Shown piece by piece: positions 35,940 through 49,400 of a stretch of DNA of 64,000 nt. The notes beneath the pieces were generated by a model, which was not told where the DNA came from, did not search any database, and saw nothing but the letters and a program-made list of their open reading frames with translations. The position numbers and the translations under genes are program-made. Position 1 is the first letter of the stretch. Each line of letters starts with the position of its first letter. The stretch spans positions 5,270,001-5,334,000 of the forward strand of contig JAEVHH010000003.1 of NCBI GenBank assembly GCA_017607445.1, written 5' to 3'. The DNA is from Histoplasma ohiense (taxonomy: Eukaryota > Ascomycota > Eurotiomycetes > Onygenales > Ajellomycetaceae).

Positions 35940-37115
35940 AGGCAATGATGACTGCTGAATATATTTATTCCACTCAGAGATTAAAAAACAGATCTGCCTC
36001 AGCTTGACCAGTGTCATTTGAGGAATTGTCATCAAGACAAACCTGCTTATTATCCCAGATTTCCTCAACTGGTGAAGCATGATGTTTCAACAATGACTTG
36101 GGAGCTGCAACTGGTGATGTAATCACTGGGACCTCATCAACCACTGTTTCAGCTGAAGCCTCAGGAGAACTGTCTCATTGAATCTTCTGAATCTTCACAG
36201 CAAAAGATCTAACTGCTGCAGTCACAGCACTCTGCAAAATGTTAATGTTTGAAGTGTCTGCATCAGCAACAATTAGATTCTCAGCAGCATTGATAACTGT
36301 CTGAGTCAATTCAACAGCATCCACTGGCATCTAATAGGAAGTTAATATTATATACTGTAAAAACATTTGTTTTGAATAATAACTTATCAGAATGCAGGCA
36401 TGCTTCATCACTGAGCAGTGCTTGCATTTTTTGCATCAACCCTCAGCAGGCTCGCAATGATGGTGGGGGGATGTTGTCAAATGTCAAATACAACAACAGC
36501 AATATGCTGCTGTGTTTCTTTCTAACACTTCAACAGAACTGTCCACTTCCTCATCTTTGTCTACATTATCGGCCAACTCAAATAACATACCAAGATCTTG
36601 GCCCAGCAAGGATGACACTGATGTAATAGCAGGATGCAAAAACACACTTTCTGAAACACTGCTATGATCAAATGCCACATCCTGCTGTGACAACAGATCA
36701 TCAGAGTTCACATAGAATTCTAGAACCCCACCTGCATTCTCATAGATCTGCACATCAAGTACAAACCTCACAACAGCAGTTTGATATATGGCAAATCTCT
36801 CATCCAGAACTTCATTGAAGAGCAGCATCTCATGAAATTCATTGATCAAAGATTGATCAGTTTCATGAAAGTGCTCAGGCATCTATAACCCATTAGCATC
36901 CATAACAACTTCAGTTTAAGAAAACTTACAGCAGCACAACTTCTATTTGATATATGGCAGGCATGACAGTGTGTCCATCCATTGTTCACAAAGCAAGGGT
37001 ATACTGAGGGGTTCTGCAACCTCTCCAGACAACCCAAGCAAATGCTCTCGATGGCAGACAGCATATCACCCTCCATGAGCTTCAAACCAGCAATGGAAAC
37101 AGCTGGTTCTGACAT
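35940..37115 (-). CDS. Antisense accessory gene of Gypsy B2 with six-cysteine module
   Basis: Minus-strand gene between pol and the 3' LTR. Exon 1 (37115-36930) encodes 62 residues starting MSEPAVSIAGLKLMEGD. It contains C-x2-C-x11-C-x8-C-x2-C-x6-C (CLGCLERLQ...CHACHISNRSC), likely a zinc-binding module. A 47-bp intron (GTAAGT donor, TGCTAATG branch-like site, TATAG acceptor) leads to exon 2 from 36882, starting MPEHFHETDQ, open and acidic to about 36484. A further open stretch starts at about 36330 (MPVDAVELTQTVINAAEN) and has an internal TGA; how it is spliced on is unresolved. The same gene with the same intron occurs in B1 at 63649-62470. Function unknown. Because of that TGA the full gene may not be intact. 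Confidence 0.6.
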
Positions 37116-37658
37116 TCTATCATAACTTTAATTAGTACCAAGGCCTTATTCAAAGGAGAAGGAAAAGCAAAAGCAACAAGAAAGAAAAACAGATGTTGGA
37201 GATTGGAATCAATATTGCAATGTTGATCAAAGAGATTGCAACAACACAAAATTCAACCCAAAATGGAAAACACAACCATGCAATCAAAACTTCGAATTTC
37301 ACAATAAAAATCACATAGGAAGATACAGTGTACTTTATTTGATAAATTGATGTATTCTTTTTAAATAGAAAATCGTTGGTGGTGATGGTGGTGATGATTT
37401 TCAATGGAGTGTGATTTTTGGTGTAGAAATCAAAGGAAAGGGGTTCAGAAGTTGTGTCTAAATTGTGATTGGACTGCAATGACACCAGAGATGGAAAAAC
37501 ATTCTTCCAAAACAGCAACACTTCGGAATTAACCCCAACAATTAATCCAGCCCGATTCTGCGAATTTCATACAATATCAACCACGCAGCACATATTACGA
37601 ACTTCGCACGTCACATTAAGAAGCTCTGAGGACCAGGCCTTTGAAGAAGGGAGATAAT

Positions 37659-37929
37659 TGTAATAGGTGCAACAGAGATATCTATATTAGGAAATAGCTA
37701 TGTGGCGATAGAAGAACACAGAACACGCCAGAATTAATGAAGAGGGACATAGCGCATGGCACCATAGGCAGCTGTAGTGCGTGGTAGTCGCCTATATAAT
37801 GCTCGCTGATATCCGTAGATATTAGGAGATCAGCGATTAGCTTTGAATAATAGAGATTGCTACCTTCTTAACATCCTACGTGTGTACTTCACACTACTCC
37901 CATAATTATACCTACAACCATCTCTTACA
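37659..37929 (+). repeat. Gypsy B2 3' LTR
   Basis: 271 bp. AGCGATTAG at 37832-37840, about 32 bp after a TATATAAT box, fits a transcription start and self-primer sequence. Followed by the duplication TTAAC at 37930. Confidence 0.95.
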
Positions 37930-40186
37930 TTAACAATCCACAGAATCAACATCAATTGATGAGTCAAAAGTTTCAAGATGCAAAACAACAAGAATGACAA
38001 TCAATACACAATTTCTCTAAATATCTCAAAGACTGAGAATACTACTTACCTTCATATAGTGAAGAACAAAGAATGGATAACTTGTGTAGTAAAATATTGA
38101 AAATATTACACACAGAATTCAACTGTTGAAATCAAAAGCCTCAGAACTACAAAGAGTTGCTTCAAACTCTACAGACTCTCAAGAAAAATATATCAGAGCA
38201 ACAGCATACTATTCACAAAGAAAGACCTGCAATATTCATAGAGAATCAGCATCATTCTGATAAATCTAGCAATCATCAAAACAAGAGAAAACAAGAGAAA
38301 TAAACAGATTCAACTGAACAAATCAAGAAAGATAAATATAACTGAATGAAGAAGTGTTCTCACTGCTATAAGAAGAATCATATTGCAAATAATTGTTGAA
38401 TGTTACACTCTGAAAAGCACAACCAAGTTCAACAAGTAAAAAATCAACAATTCCAATCATAGAAGCAGCTGCTGCATTGAGAATATGAATAACTAGACTG
38501 CAAGATAAACAATTATTGATGATGAATACATGAATGCTAACAGAAACAGAGTGGTCAATGATATGAACACTAGTGAATTCTAGTGCAGATGTGAACTTTG
38601 TGTCCCATGTCTGAGCATCAAAATATTTCTCAAAAGCAGAAGATAAACCAAAAGTAGTGGAAGCAGTTGATAATTATAAGATTAAATCATATAGACAACA
38701 AAGAGCTGCAATGAAGATTATCAATGACAAACATGTTCTTCAAGAAAGATTCCATCATTTTGAAGAAGCTGATATTAGCAGATATGATATAATTTTAGAC
38801 ATGCTGTGATTGAAAGCTGCAAACTCTGATATCAACTGAGTGTGAAGATACTGAATCTATAGAAAAGCATCAAATATTAATCACATACATCTAGATACTG
38901 CTAAAGAATTCACAACACTAATTGATGATGACAATATTATATTCACTGTCTTATCATTACAAGCTGTGAGTGCAGCAACTGAGTCAAATATCTCAGATCA
39001 TTATAAAGATTATCTTGATGTATTCTGAGAAGATATACTCAACATGAAATACACATCTCACAATCATGCTATAGATCTCAAACCTGGTAAGAAACCCTCA
39101 TATCAACTGATATATAACTTATCATCTCAAGAACTCTCTGTCCTTCAAGAATATATCAAAAAGACATTAGAGAAGAATTGAATACATTCATTCAAGAGCT
39201 CAGCCAGTGTGTCAGTGTTATTCACATCAAAGAAAGATGAAACCCTGCATCTTTGCATGAATTATCAAGAATTGAATGAAATAACAGTCAAGAATTGATA
39301 TTCACTGCTCTTAATAAATGAAATACTTGATAGATTAGCAGATGCCAAAATATATACACAGCTGAACCTTAAAGACACATATTATAGAATTCACATACAA
39401 GCAGAGAATGAATGAAAAACAGCATTTCAAATATAATATGAATACTTTGAATATCTAGTCTTATCTTTTGAGCTAATCAATGTCTCTGCAATCTTTCAAT
39501 CTTATATCAACAAAGCTCTCAGTGATCTTTTAGATGTATATTGTGTGGCTTATCTTGATGATATCATAATCTATTCAAACACACTTGACAAGTATGTTGT
39601 TCATGTTAAGAACATGCTGAAACAGTTAAGACATTGAAGACTATATGTCAAACTTAGTAAGTGTACATTCCATGCAACAGAAATTGGATTTTTGAGTTTT
39701 GTGGTTACCACACAGAGCATTACTGTTGAGAAACATCATATCAACACAATTCTAGATTGATCAGAATCATGAACTATAAATGAATTGCAAATATTTCTAG
39801 AATTCATCAATTTCTATCATTGATTCATATACAAGTTCTCAATAATAACAGCACCTCTGACTGAATTGTTAAAAGATTATGAAATGAAAAGAGGGAAGAA
39901 TAACACATCTGTTCAATTAGATAAAAACTGCAAGTATGCAATTTTGCAGTTAAAAGAATGCTTTACAAAAGCACTGTTGTTGATTCACTTTGATTCACAG
40001 TGAAAACTTTGTATAGAAATAGATGGATCTGATGTTGCAATCACCACAGTAATATCACAATTAATGAATGATGATCACTGACATCTGATCATGTTTTGGT
40101 CTAGAAAGCTCACAGAAACAGAAAGATGTTATCAAACATATGATTTAGAAATGTTGCCAATTGTAGAAGCTTTCAGACAATGACAT
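37930..40186 (+). pseudogene. Gypsy B1 gag-pol, middle fragment
   Basis: Continues from 30785 and matches B2 from about 31691 to 33940: second half of Gag with decayed zinc knuckle, protease, RT and start of RNase H. The RT box is intact here (AYLDDIIIYS near 39547), unlike in B2. TGA replaces Trp, Arg and Gln codons many times. The fragment ends at the GACAT duplicated by insertion of Gypsy D. Confidence 0.9.
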
Positions 40187-40464
40187 TGTAATGCACTTGT
40201 TTATTATTTCCTTATTATCTTCGCTTATTCTTACCTCTTTTCATTATACTCTCGCTACCGCTATTTCTATATGTATATATATATCAATGTATGTATTTCG
40301 CACATCTTCTTTCTCTTTCTTTTCTTCCTTAGTGATTAGCTACACTATGCTATGTTATGCTACTATACTATATTACTCTACAATATATTACTATTATCTC
40401 TGCTATGCTATAAACTATAAACTATCTTCTACTGTTACTCTTCACACTGTCACTACACCTCACA
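40187..40464 (+). repeat. Gypsy D 5' LTR
   Basis: 278 bp, pyrimidine-rich, with a TATATATATA tract at about 40274-40284. CTAATTGCT at 40469-40477 just downstream is complementary to AGCAATTAG of the 3' LTR (53630-53638); in this LTR the same site has mutated to AGTGATTAG. Confidence 0.93.
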
Positions 40465-40511
40465 GTTTCTAATTGCTCAATCTTTGAGAGATGGTCTGTT
40501 GAGTAATAGTC

Positions 40512-41844
40512 ATGACCTCTACCCACAGCATCCACTGTACTTGTGCTATTGCTGAACCTGAAGCAGCAAACATCATGGAAGAAAATTGTGAAACACACAC
40601 TTCTGTCACTGAAAGTGTGCAACAAGTATCATCTTCTTCTATGAAATTGAACTCTGAGCATAGTTCAGAAGAGGATATCTCTTCTGAAGATCTCAGTGCA
40701 ATTGAGACTGAGAAGATAGCTGTGGTCAGAAGAATCAAAAAAATTACAGACTGAGAAAGAATTGTGAGAACTTCAACAGTGGTGCAACACTTTACTACAA
40801 GAATTGAATGAAACAATTCCAGTCATCTGAAATATGCTAGAAGCACATCCAAACCACAGTAGAGATGCAACTAGTGTGAATGATAACTGCAATAACATCA
40901 TCAGTATTCTCAGATCACTGAAAGCCACACTACAAGCACTCAACATCTTAGTGAAAAGCATCATAACTACTGTCAGTGGGAGATGTAGTCAGATACTACT
41001 TTGACAATTAGAACTTTGAGATTCTGACATGAGTGGTCACTCTTCTTGAAGAGATGTGGAAAAGTTCTGAGATCAAAGCATGAAAGAATTTGAAAACTTT
41101 GTTACAGCTGCTATTGCTTTCCATGCCAGTGATCTTGATTACTACAATGAATATGACCATTGAAAGATCATTGAAGCTGTTACTCATTTCAATGTTGAGA
41201 TGCAACAATGTTGGTATCAACATACACATGATATATGAACTTTGCCACCATGGGAAGAATTTGTTAGTTGGATGCAATGTCAAGTCACCAATTCAGATAG
41301 AAGTTTCTGAGATGTCAATAGACAGTACTGAAAAACAGAGTAATAAGAAGATTAGACAGTTCAACAATTTGCTTCATACTTACAATCAATTGAAGAGTGT
41401 CTGTGGCATTCTTATAGTGAATACCATTGGAAATCACATCTCTATATGAAAGTTCTACCTTCCATTCACTGAGAATTTGACAAATATGCAACCAAATTGG
41501 AAGAGTTAAGCTATGATGCCACTCTATATAAACTTGCAATGGCAGAATTGAATCTGTCAGAGAGATGGAAGAAGCTTAAAGAGAAGTCAAATTTCAAAAA
41601 CCTCACTCAAAGCTTTAACAACAGAAATAATGCTGATAATAGATCACAAAATAAATACAGATGAAATGACACTACAAAGTTCAATGACTCCATCTGATTG
41701 AAATATTGCTGTTATTGCAAGTGATCAGGACATACCATTGATTTGTGTTTCAAACAACTCAAAGATGAATTCAAAAACACCAAGTCTGACTTGAAATCCA
41801 ATGCAAAAGACACAAAGAACTCAAAGAACTCAAAAAACACTTAA
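40512..41844 (+). pseudogene. Gypsy D gag
   Basis: Starts MTSTHSIHCTCAIAEPEA and runs in one frame for about 440 codons with some TGA codons. A Ser/Glu-rich N-terminus leads into a capsid-like region (LPPWEEFVSWMQCQVT) and a knuckle-like CCYCKWSGHTIDLC near 41706, a CCHC zinc finger. The C-terminus is lysine/asparagine-rich with repeated KNSKN. Confidence 0.82.
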
Positions 41845-41869
41845 GATACATCATTCAGCTCACAATGGC

Positions 41870-44495
41870 AGCCATAAGTATGGAAAGTTGATGCAAAAAC
41901 ATCTTAAGTTTCACTGTCACAGTGAAACTCACTACATCTAAGAATCTGCAAAAAGTGCTTGTGCTAGTAGACTCTGAGTCAGAAGTGAACTGTGTCAATG
42001 AATTTTGAGCAAAGAATCACAATCTAGAAGCTGCTCACTGCAAAATCAAAATGATCAAATTGATTGATGAATGCATAATATGCTTCTTTGAAGAGTATAA
42101 CATTGCAACTACTGTCACTGATCACAAGGGTAATGCACAGCAGACATCTCATTCCTTTCATGCAATGAAGATGAAGAACTACAATCTTGTATTAGAATTT
42201 TCTTGATTAAGACAAACAAATTCTCTTATAGATTGATCAGATGGACAATTCTTCTTTAGAAGCTCTGAAGATAAACAACAGCCTCAAATTATTTCTGAAC
42301 AAGATGTCTTAGCTGAAGTTCTCACAGAAGCTAGAGTAGAAATGTTTGTAGTATTATCTACAGAATATTCAAAAGACTCAAAGCATACTTTATGTGTATT
42401 CTTGACTGTGTATTTGAACTTGCTGACTGATCTACTCAATTATGTCATGCCATACATGCATATCTTCTCAGAAGAAGCTGCTATAAGTGTGAAAAGATCA
42501 GAAGAGATGGAACACTGTATAGATCTCAAGTCTGATATGCAATCTTCATTTATGCTAATATACAATCTCTCTGAAACTGAGTTAGCTGCTCTAAGAGAAT
42601 ATTTAAAAAATGCATTAGATAAAGAATGAATACAATCATTCAGTAGCTCAGCTGATGCACTGATTCTCTTTGTTCTCAAAAAAAATAATGGACTCCATCT
42701 TTGTGTAGACTATCAAGGATTAAATCAAATCACCATCAAAAATTGATACCCTCTATCTCTAATAAGTGAATTATTTGATAGGCTTTCAAAAGCCAAGATA
42801 TTCACTAAGCTGGATCTTTGAGATGTCTATCACTGCATACTTATAGTGGCAAAAGACCATTGGAAGACAGCCTTTAGAACAAGATATGGACATTTTGAAT
42901 ATGTAGTTATGCCATTTGAACTAGCTAATACTCCAGCAATATTCCAAGCATACATTAACAATGCCTTGTCTGATTTGTTGGATATATGTTGTATTGTCTA
43001 TTTGGATGACATTCTCATATTCTTCAATTCAAAGCAGAAATATAAAGTGCATGTTACTAAGATGCTAGAACATTTTGAGTGTGCAAATCTATTTGTAAAA
43101 CTCTCTAAATGTGAATTTGAAGTGGACAAAGTCTCATTTCTGGGGTTTGTTATAGATACAAATGATGTCAAGATGGAGTCAGACAGAGTCTCCACTATTG
43201 TGGAATGATCTACATCTAAATCAATTAAAGAGGTTCAATTCTTCTTGGATTTTGCTAATTTCTATCAGCAATTTATTAAGTCTTTCTCCTCTATTGCAGC
43301 CTCATTATTTGAACTTACAAAAGGAAGCAAGAAGGGGGAAAGAAAAGCCACTTTTATGTGGACAGAAGATGCTCAAAGTACTTTCAATGAGCTCAAATCA
43401 CACTTTATGTGTGCTCCTCTATTAGCTCATTTTGACTCAGCTCAGTGTATTCAGATCAAATCTGATGCATTCACTTTTGCAGTCACTGCTATTCTGTCAC
43501 AGTTGCAGAATGATGAGCACTGACATTCAGTTGTCTTCTGATCAAGAAAGTTGATTGATGTGGAAACATATTATGATACTCATGATAAAGAACTCTTGAC
43601 TATTGTAGCAGCATTTAAAAATTGAAGACACTATCTGAAGAGAAGTAAGTATTCAATTCAAGTCTGATCTGATCATGTCAATCTGCAGTACTTTATGACA
43701 ACTAAGAAACTGAACAGATGTCAGATCAGATGAGTGAAAACTTTATCTGCTTATGATTTTGTATTACTGCACCACTCTGAATCAAAGAATTCAGCTGATG
43801 AGCTCAGTTGTTGCACAGACTACAGTAAGGTCTATAATGGCCAAACTATATTATCTACTCTGCAACAGAAGCTGAAACATGAAGTTAGACTAGATTGAAA
43901 AACTGATACTTTTTTTCAAAATGATATTTCTTCTGATGTAGTCTGTGCATGAGTCTCTAATGAGCAAAATGCTCTTTTTAATGAGTGAAAAGCACTTCAT
44001 ATGTCAACATCTTCTACCTCTCACATAAACTCTTCTCCTCTGTTGTGTGTTGAGCAATATATGCCCTGGATTGCAGTCAATAAGGCTATTCTTAAGAACT
44101 CAGCATACACAGAAATGTCTGAATCCTTCATCTCATTTCTGAGTAAAGCACAGAAGATTGACTCTTTTGCTGCTGAGCAAAGAGAGAAGATAAAAAAGAA
44201 GAGTATGACTGTCACTGAAAATATACTATAGACAATTTCTGAGAATGATATATTGCATGCTGATGGTCATGTGTATGTCTCTCAACAAAAGACATTCATT
44301 GATGAAATTATCAGTGCAAACCATGATGATCTGCAGAGGGGTCACTTTGGTATAAAAAAGTTCATAGACAGCATTCAGAACAAATACTATTGGCATGAGC
44401 TAGTCAGAGATGTCAAAGATTATATATCCACTTGTGATACTTGTCAAAGAGTAAAGCCAAAACAGCACAGACAATATGGAGAATTGAGTACAATT
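41870..44495 (+). pseudogene. Gypsy D pol, first part
   Basis: Protease-like KVLVLVDSESEVNCVN near 41956. RT at about 42620-43210 includes LCVDYQGLNQITIKN and VYLDDILIFFNS, a complete catalytic box. RNase H runs to about 43800. The integrase zinc module is HDDLQRGHFG...CDTCQRVKPKQ near 44318-44465. It is cut by Gypsy E at 44496; excising E with one CAATT continues the open frame into 50586 onward. Confidence 0.88.
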
Positions 44496-45029
44496 TGTGA
44501 CGGGTTAGCACCCGTTAGTAATTATCTTATGCAATCAACTCCCCTCCTGCACCCACTCGTTCCTGGCCATTGTGACCTCATGTAACCCTCGATGTTCTTT
44601 CGCTCTGTGCTCTGCACTCATGTAGTTTCTAACAATTCTTTCATGTAGCTCTTAACATTCTTCCACTCTGTGCTTTGTGCTCATATAGTCTCTAACAATT
44701 CTTCCATGTAGCTTCTAATGTTCTCCCACTCCATGTTCCACACTCATATAGTCTCTAATGATTCTTCTGTGTAGCCCTCAATGATTCCCCCACTCCACAC
44801 TCTGTGCTCATATAGTTTCTAACAATTCTTATGTGTACCCCTTAATGTTCTTCCACTTCATGCTCCACTGTGGAGTGGCTTCTGATATTCTTCCACTCTG
44901 AACTTTCCTCTATAAGAACCCTCTTTGTACAACCTTTTCTTCTGATTTCTTTTCTCTTTTCTTTCTTAATCAATTTGTAATCTGTAATTAGAATAGTACC
45001 AAATTGTTAATTGAAGTACACTCATTACA
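44496..45029 (+). repeat. Gypsy E 5' LTR
   Basis: 534 bp. Internally made of diverged repeats of a unit containing CTCATGTAG(T/C)(T/C)TCTAA(C/T)(A/G)ATTCTTC. Just downstream, TTATGAATTGATT at 45030-45042 complements AATCAATTCGTAA of the 3' LTR apart from one C/T change. Confidence 0.94.
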
Positions 45030-45539
45030 TTATGAATTGATTCTTCTGCATTTAAGATCTGAGTGTCTTGTTATTAGTTCTTACATCTGAGTGTGTCATT
45101 ATCAGTTCTTACATCTGAGTGTGTTGTTTACAGATCTGAGTGTCTAGTCATTACAAGAGATCTCTCATGAGTCTGAGTGTTCTTATCATTAGTTATATAG
45201 ACTGTCATGTCTAAGCATCTGAAACACAATCAACTGTGTTCTACAAGGCCTGAGTGCCTACAAATCATAACACTGTGAATAGCATTCATGAAGAAGCTTG
45301 ATCAAGCTTAGCACTGCAACACTGTAAATAGTGTCTGTGAGAGAATCAAGTGCCTACAAGTATTTCTTTTCTTTTTTTTTTTTTTTTATTATTATATGTT
45401 CTTAGATATCAAAATGAACTACAAGCAATTCTACAAACACCCATCACATCTGAACACAGCAGACAACAACTTAGATCTATGAAGCATTCTTCAGCAACAG
45501 ATGCTACAGATGGCTGAATTGCAACAATGACTTGTTGAA

Positions 45540-46420
45540 ATGAGCACTTCTGCATTCACTGTTCCTTCTACACCTGCACCTCACAAAAAGCTTCCAAGAG
45601 AGAAGCTCTCAATTCTTGACAAATACAAGAGAGATCTAGTGCTCTATCTTGTGTGGAAGTCAAAAGTGAACATCAAATTGAACATTGACAGACAAGCAAT
45701 AGGCTCGCTATCCAATCAAGTGTGGTATATTCATAGCAGATTGAATGGTGATGCATTAGCAAAATTCCAACTCTGAATGAGTCATTGTCAGAATCATCAG
45801 TATACATCAGAGCTAGTCTTTCAACAACTCAACTCTCTCTTCCTCAATTCTACACTTCAAGCCAAGGTATTAGACTGGCTTAATCAGACTCATCAGATGA
45901 ATGTTGTATTGACAACTTATCTTTCTGAATTCAACTGCAAGCTCCTAGAAGCAGGTGGGCAAGACTGAGATGACACTGTCAAGATCAATATACTGTTCAA
46001 GAATTTAAACTTTCAGTTGCATAACTGAAGTATAGAGTGTCTGAAGCTCTCAACATACAGCAAATTCTGTACTGATCTTTGTCTGTTGAACAATGATCTG
46101 TCTCAGTTCTGCATGCTTCAAAATTGCAGAGAATTTCATTGAACAAATGTGTATGCTCTGAACCACTCTGCAGCATCCCCCACCTTCAAATCAGAATCAA
46201 TGAACTGAGTCCCACATGTAAATGCAAGTCATCTGAGAGTCTCCAACATCTCAGAGAAGAATGCTGCTGACTGAATCATCAGAGAAATCTGCATACACTG
46301 TGACAAGTCAGAGCACTTCACAAATCAATGTTCAAATACAATCACTCTGAGTAAACCCCCCACATGTGTAAACACTGCATCGCCCACAGATAGGCAAGAA
46401 CAGGGAAAAGACAAGCTCTC
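45540..46420 (+). pseudogene. Gypsy E gag
   Basis: Begins MSTSAFTVPSTPAPHKKLPR and continues through SILDKYKRDLVLYLVWKSK, typical of the Gag capsid start in chromoviruses. A few TGA codons interrupt it. A cysteine-containing segment near 46290 (REICIHCDKSEHFTNQC) is a CCHC zinc knuckle. Confidence 0.82.
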
Positions 46421-46499
46421 ACTCTAAAACATGGACAAGAGCTCAAGAAGTAAAAAGCTAGCTGAAGATTCAAGCAGAAAATACAAGTGAACACAATCA

Positions 46500-49400
46500 T
46501 GATCTCTGTCATTGTAAATAGCTTAGTCAACATATGAGCAATGATAGACAGTGATTTTCTTCACTACACTCTTATAGACACTCAGCTGATTGAGAAGCAT
46601 AAGCTCCAGTATATTCTTTTTCTCAAACTGTATAAACTCAGTGAATTTGACAGCCTCAGAGGATCCGCCTCCTACAACATGGTAAGATTTAATGTCAATG
46701 TAGAAGGACACAAGAAAAAGAACATATACATATACAAAATACAAGACCTTGAGTATGATCTAATGCTCAGTCTATCATAGCTCACAGAATTTGGAACCTT
46801 GTTGAACACACACAATCACTGCCTTATTTTCCCAGAAGATGACTGTGTTTATGAGAAGGATGTTGATAGAACCACTGATCTCACCCAGATATCAGTGGAA
46901 GTGTACAAACTACTAACTCATCAAGTGCATGAGAAGAAGAATGTCCAAGTGTTCACTGCTAGCATGACAGATATCAAAAAAGCATTAGAAAAGTTAGAAT
47001 TCAGAGATCTCAAGAAACCATGCAAGAAACTATCTGAATTGTATGAAGACTTCACAGATGTGTTCAATGAGAAAGAAGCTGAAAAGCTTCCCCCTCACCA
47101 AGAACCCAGTATAGATCATACAATTGAGCTCATCAAGAAAAACAGTAAGAACTCACAACCACTCTGAAGTTCTCTTTACAGCATATCACACAACAAGCTC
47201 CTCATTCTATGAAAAACACTCAACAAATTACTAAACAAAGACTTCATTTGTGTTAGCAACTCACCCACTGCAGCATCTGTACTGTTTGCAAAGAAATCAG
47301 AAGAAGACTTATGATTCTGCATTGACTATCAAGAACTCAACAAGATTACACAGAAGAATCAATACCCTCTTTCACTCATCAATGAAACACTCAAATGAAT
47401 AGAAAAAGCAAAATGATTTACAAAACTTGACATCTCTGCAGCCTTCTACAAGATAAGAATTAATGAAGATGATGAATGGCTAACTGTCTTTTGTACATAT
47501 TACAGATTATATGAATGGACAGTGACTCTCTTTGAATTAGTGAATGCTCTGAGTATGTTTCAGAAATACATTAACTGAGCTCTATGAGATCTGCTCAATG
47601 AGATCACCTCAGTGTACATGGACAATATCTTGATCTTCATCAATGGATTGCTCACTGAGCATCATAAGCACATATGACAAGTGCTTGACTGCCTACAAGA
47701 AGCTGGACTGCAAGTGAACATTGACAAATGCAACTTCAAGATCAAGTCTACAACCTACTTAGAATTCATCATCAAAGCTGAAAAAGACATATGTATGAAT
47801 TCTAAGAAGATGAAAGCAATCCTCAACTGGAAGGCATCAGTTTCAGTAAAAGAGACTAGAAGCTTTCTAGAATTCATCAACTTCTATCAAAGATTCATCA
47901 AAGACTTCTCTGATATTGTATGATCACTGATGGATCTGACCTGGAAAGACGCTGTATTTCAATGGACTGATGAAGTGGACACAGCATTCAAAAAGCTGAA
48001 GTGTATGTTCACAAGCACTCTGATGCTGCAATCATTCAATTCAGATAAGCATACAATTCTTGAAACAGACACCTCAGATTATATAGTAGATGGAGCACTA
48101 ATACAATACAATAACAAAGATGTTCTACAATCTTGTGCCTTCATCTTGAAAAAGATGTCACCCACTGAATGCAACTATGAGATCTACAACAAGGAGCTTC
48201 TAGCAATCATACAATGTCTTGAGAAATGAGAGTCTGAACTTATGAGTGTTGAGAAGTTTGAGATTGTTATCAATCATAAGAACTTAGAATACTTCACAAT
48301 CACTCATAAGCTCACTGAGAGGCATATATGTTGATCATTGTTTCTTAGCTGTTTTTTATTCACAATTCATTATTGATCTGAAGTAGAGAACATCCTTGCA
48401 GATGCTCTGTCTCACTGAGAACAAGATATGCCATCTGATGACTTAGATGACAGATGGAAACATCAAGAGCATCAGTTAATCAACCCTACAATCATAGAAA
48501 GTTCTACACAATCAGACAAACTCTGCATACATATCAACCAGTTCTGAGCTCAAGAACTCTTGCTCAAAGAACAATGGAGACTAGCAGCAGAAGCAGATGA
48601 ATTCTGACAACAAGCCACTGAAGCTGTATAAAGCAAAGCACCTCAATTCCCCACAGGTGTATATTCAAGAACAGATATCTCAGCATGTTCAATCAACAAT
48701 GACAACTGCTTACACTTTTGAGATAGACAATGAGTCCTCAATTCAGAACCTCTACAAACACAGATCATGCAAGAAATTCATGACTTGCTGATGACTGAAC
48801 ACTCAGAATGCAAAATCATGTACAACATCATTGTCTGAGAATTCTACTGATCAGATATGTTGAAAGACATACATCAGTTCATACACAACTGTGATCACTG
48901 TGGCTCAGTGATGACATGATGCAAACATCAAAAAAAGATGCTGAAGTCTCTATCTGTTCTCAACTGAACTTGGTATGATATAGCTATTGATTTTGCAGTT
49001 TTCTTGCTCAAGAGCAGAGGTTCTATGAACATTCTAGTCATTGTCAATCAACTCAGCAAGAGTATAATACTACAGTTCTGTGACAAGATGAATGCTGAAG
49101 TAGTTGCAGACATCTTCATCAGAAGCTCATTCTATCATATACACAGCCTGCCTTCATTCATTGTGTCAGATAGAGACAGTCAATTTGTCAGCACACTCTG
49201 AGCCTGTGTATGTCAATTGCTAAGAATTGAACAAAAGTTGTCAACAGTGTACCACTCAGAGACTGATGAAGCTACTGAGAGAATGATATAAATGATAAAG
49301 AACATTCTTCATAAGTTCTGCAATTATACACAAGACAACTGAAACAATCTGCTGCCACACACTGAGATTGCAATTAACAGTTGAGATTCTGCTATAACAG

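Larger units (their letters stand above)
30786..37929 (+). mobile_element. Gypsy B2, full-length chromodomain LTR retrotransposon
   Basis: 7144 bp with 271-bp LTRs at 30786-31056 and 37659-37929. Target duplication is TTAAT on the left and TTAAC on the right, a C-to-T change in one copy. It is inserted in the gag of B1. The LTR pair differs at about a dozen sites, all transitions. A purine tract (GAAGAAGGGAGATA) precedes the 3' LTR. In addition to gag-pol it holds an antisense gene between the end of pol and the 3' LTR. Confidence 0.95.
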
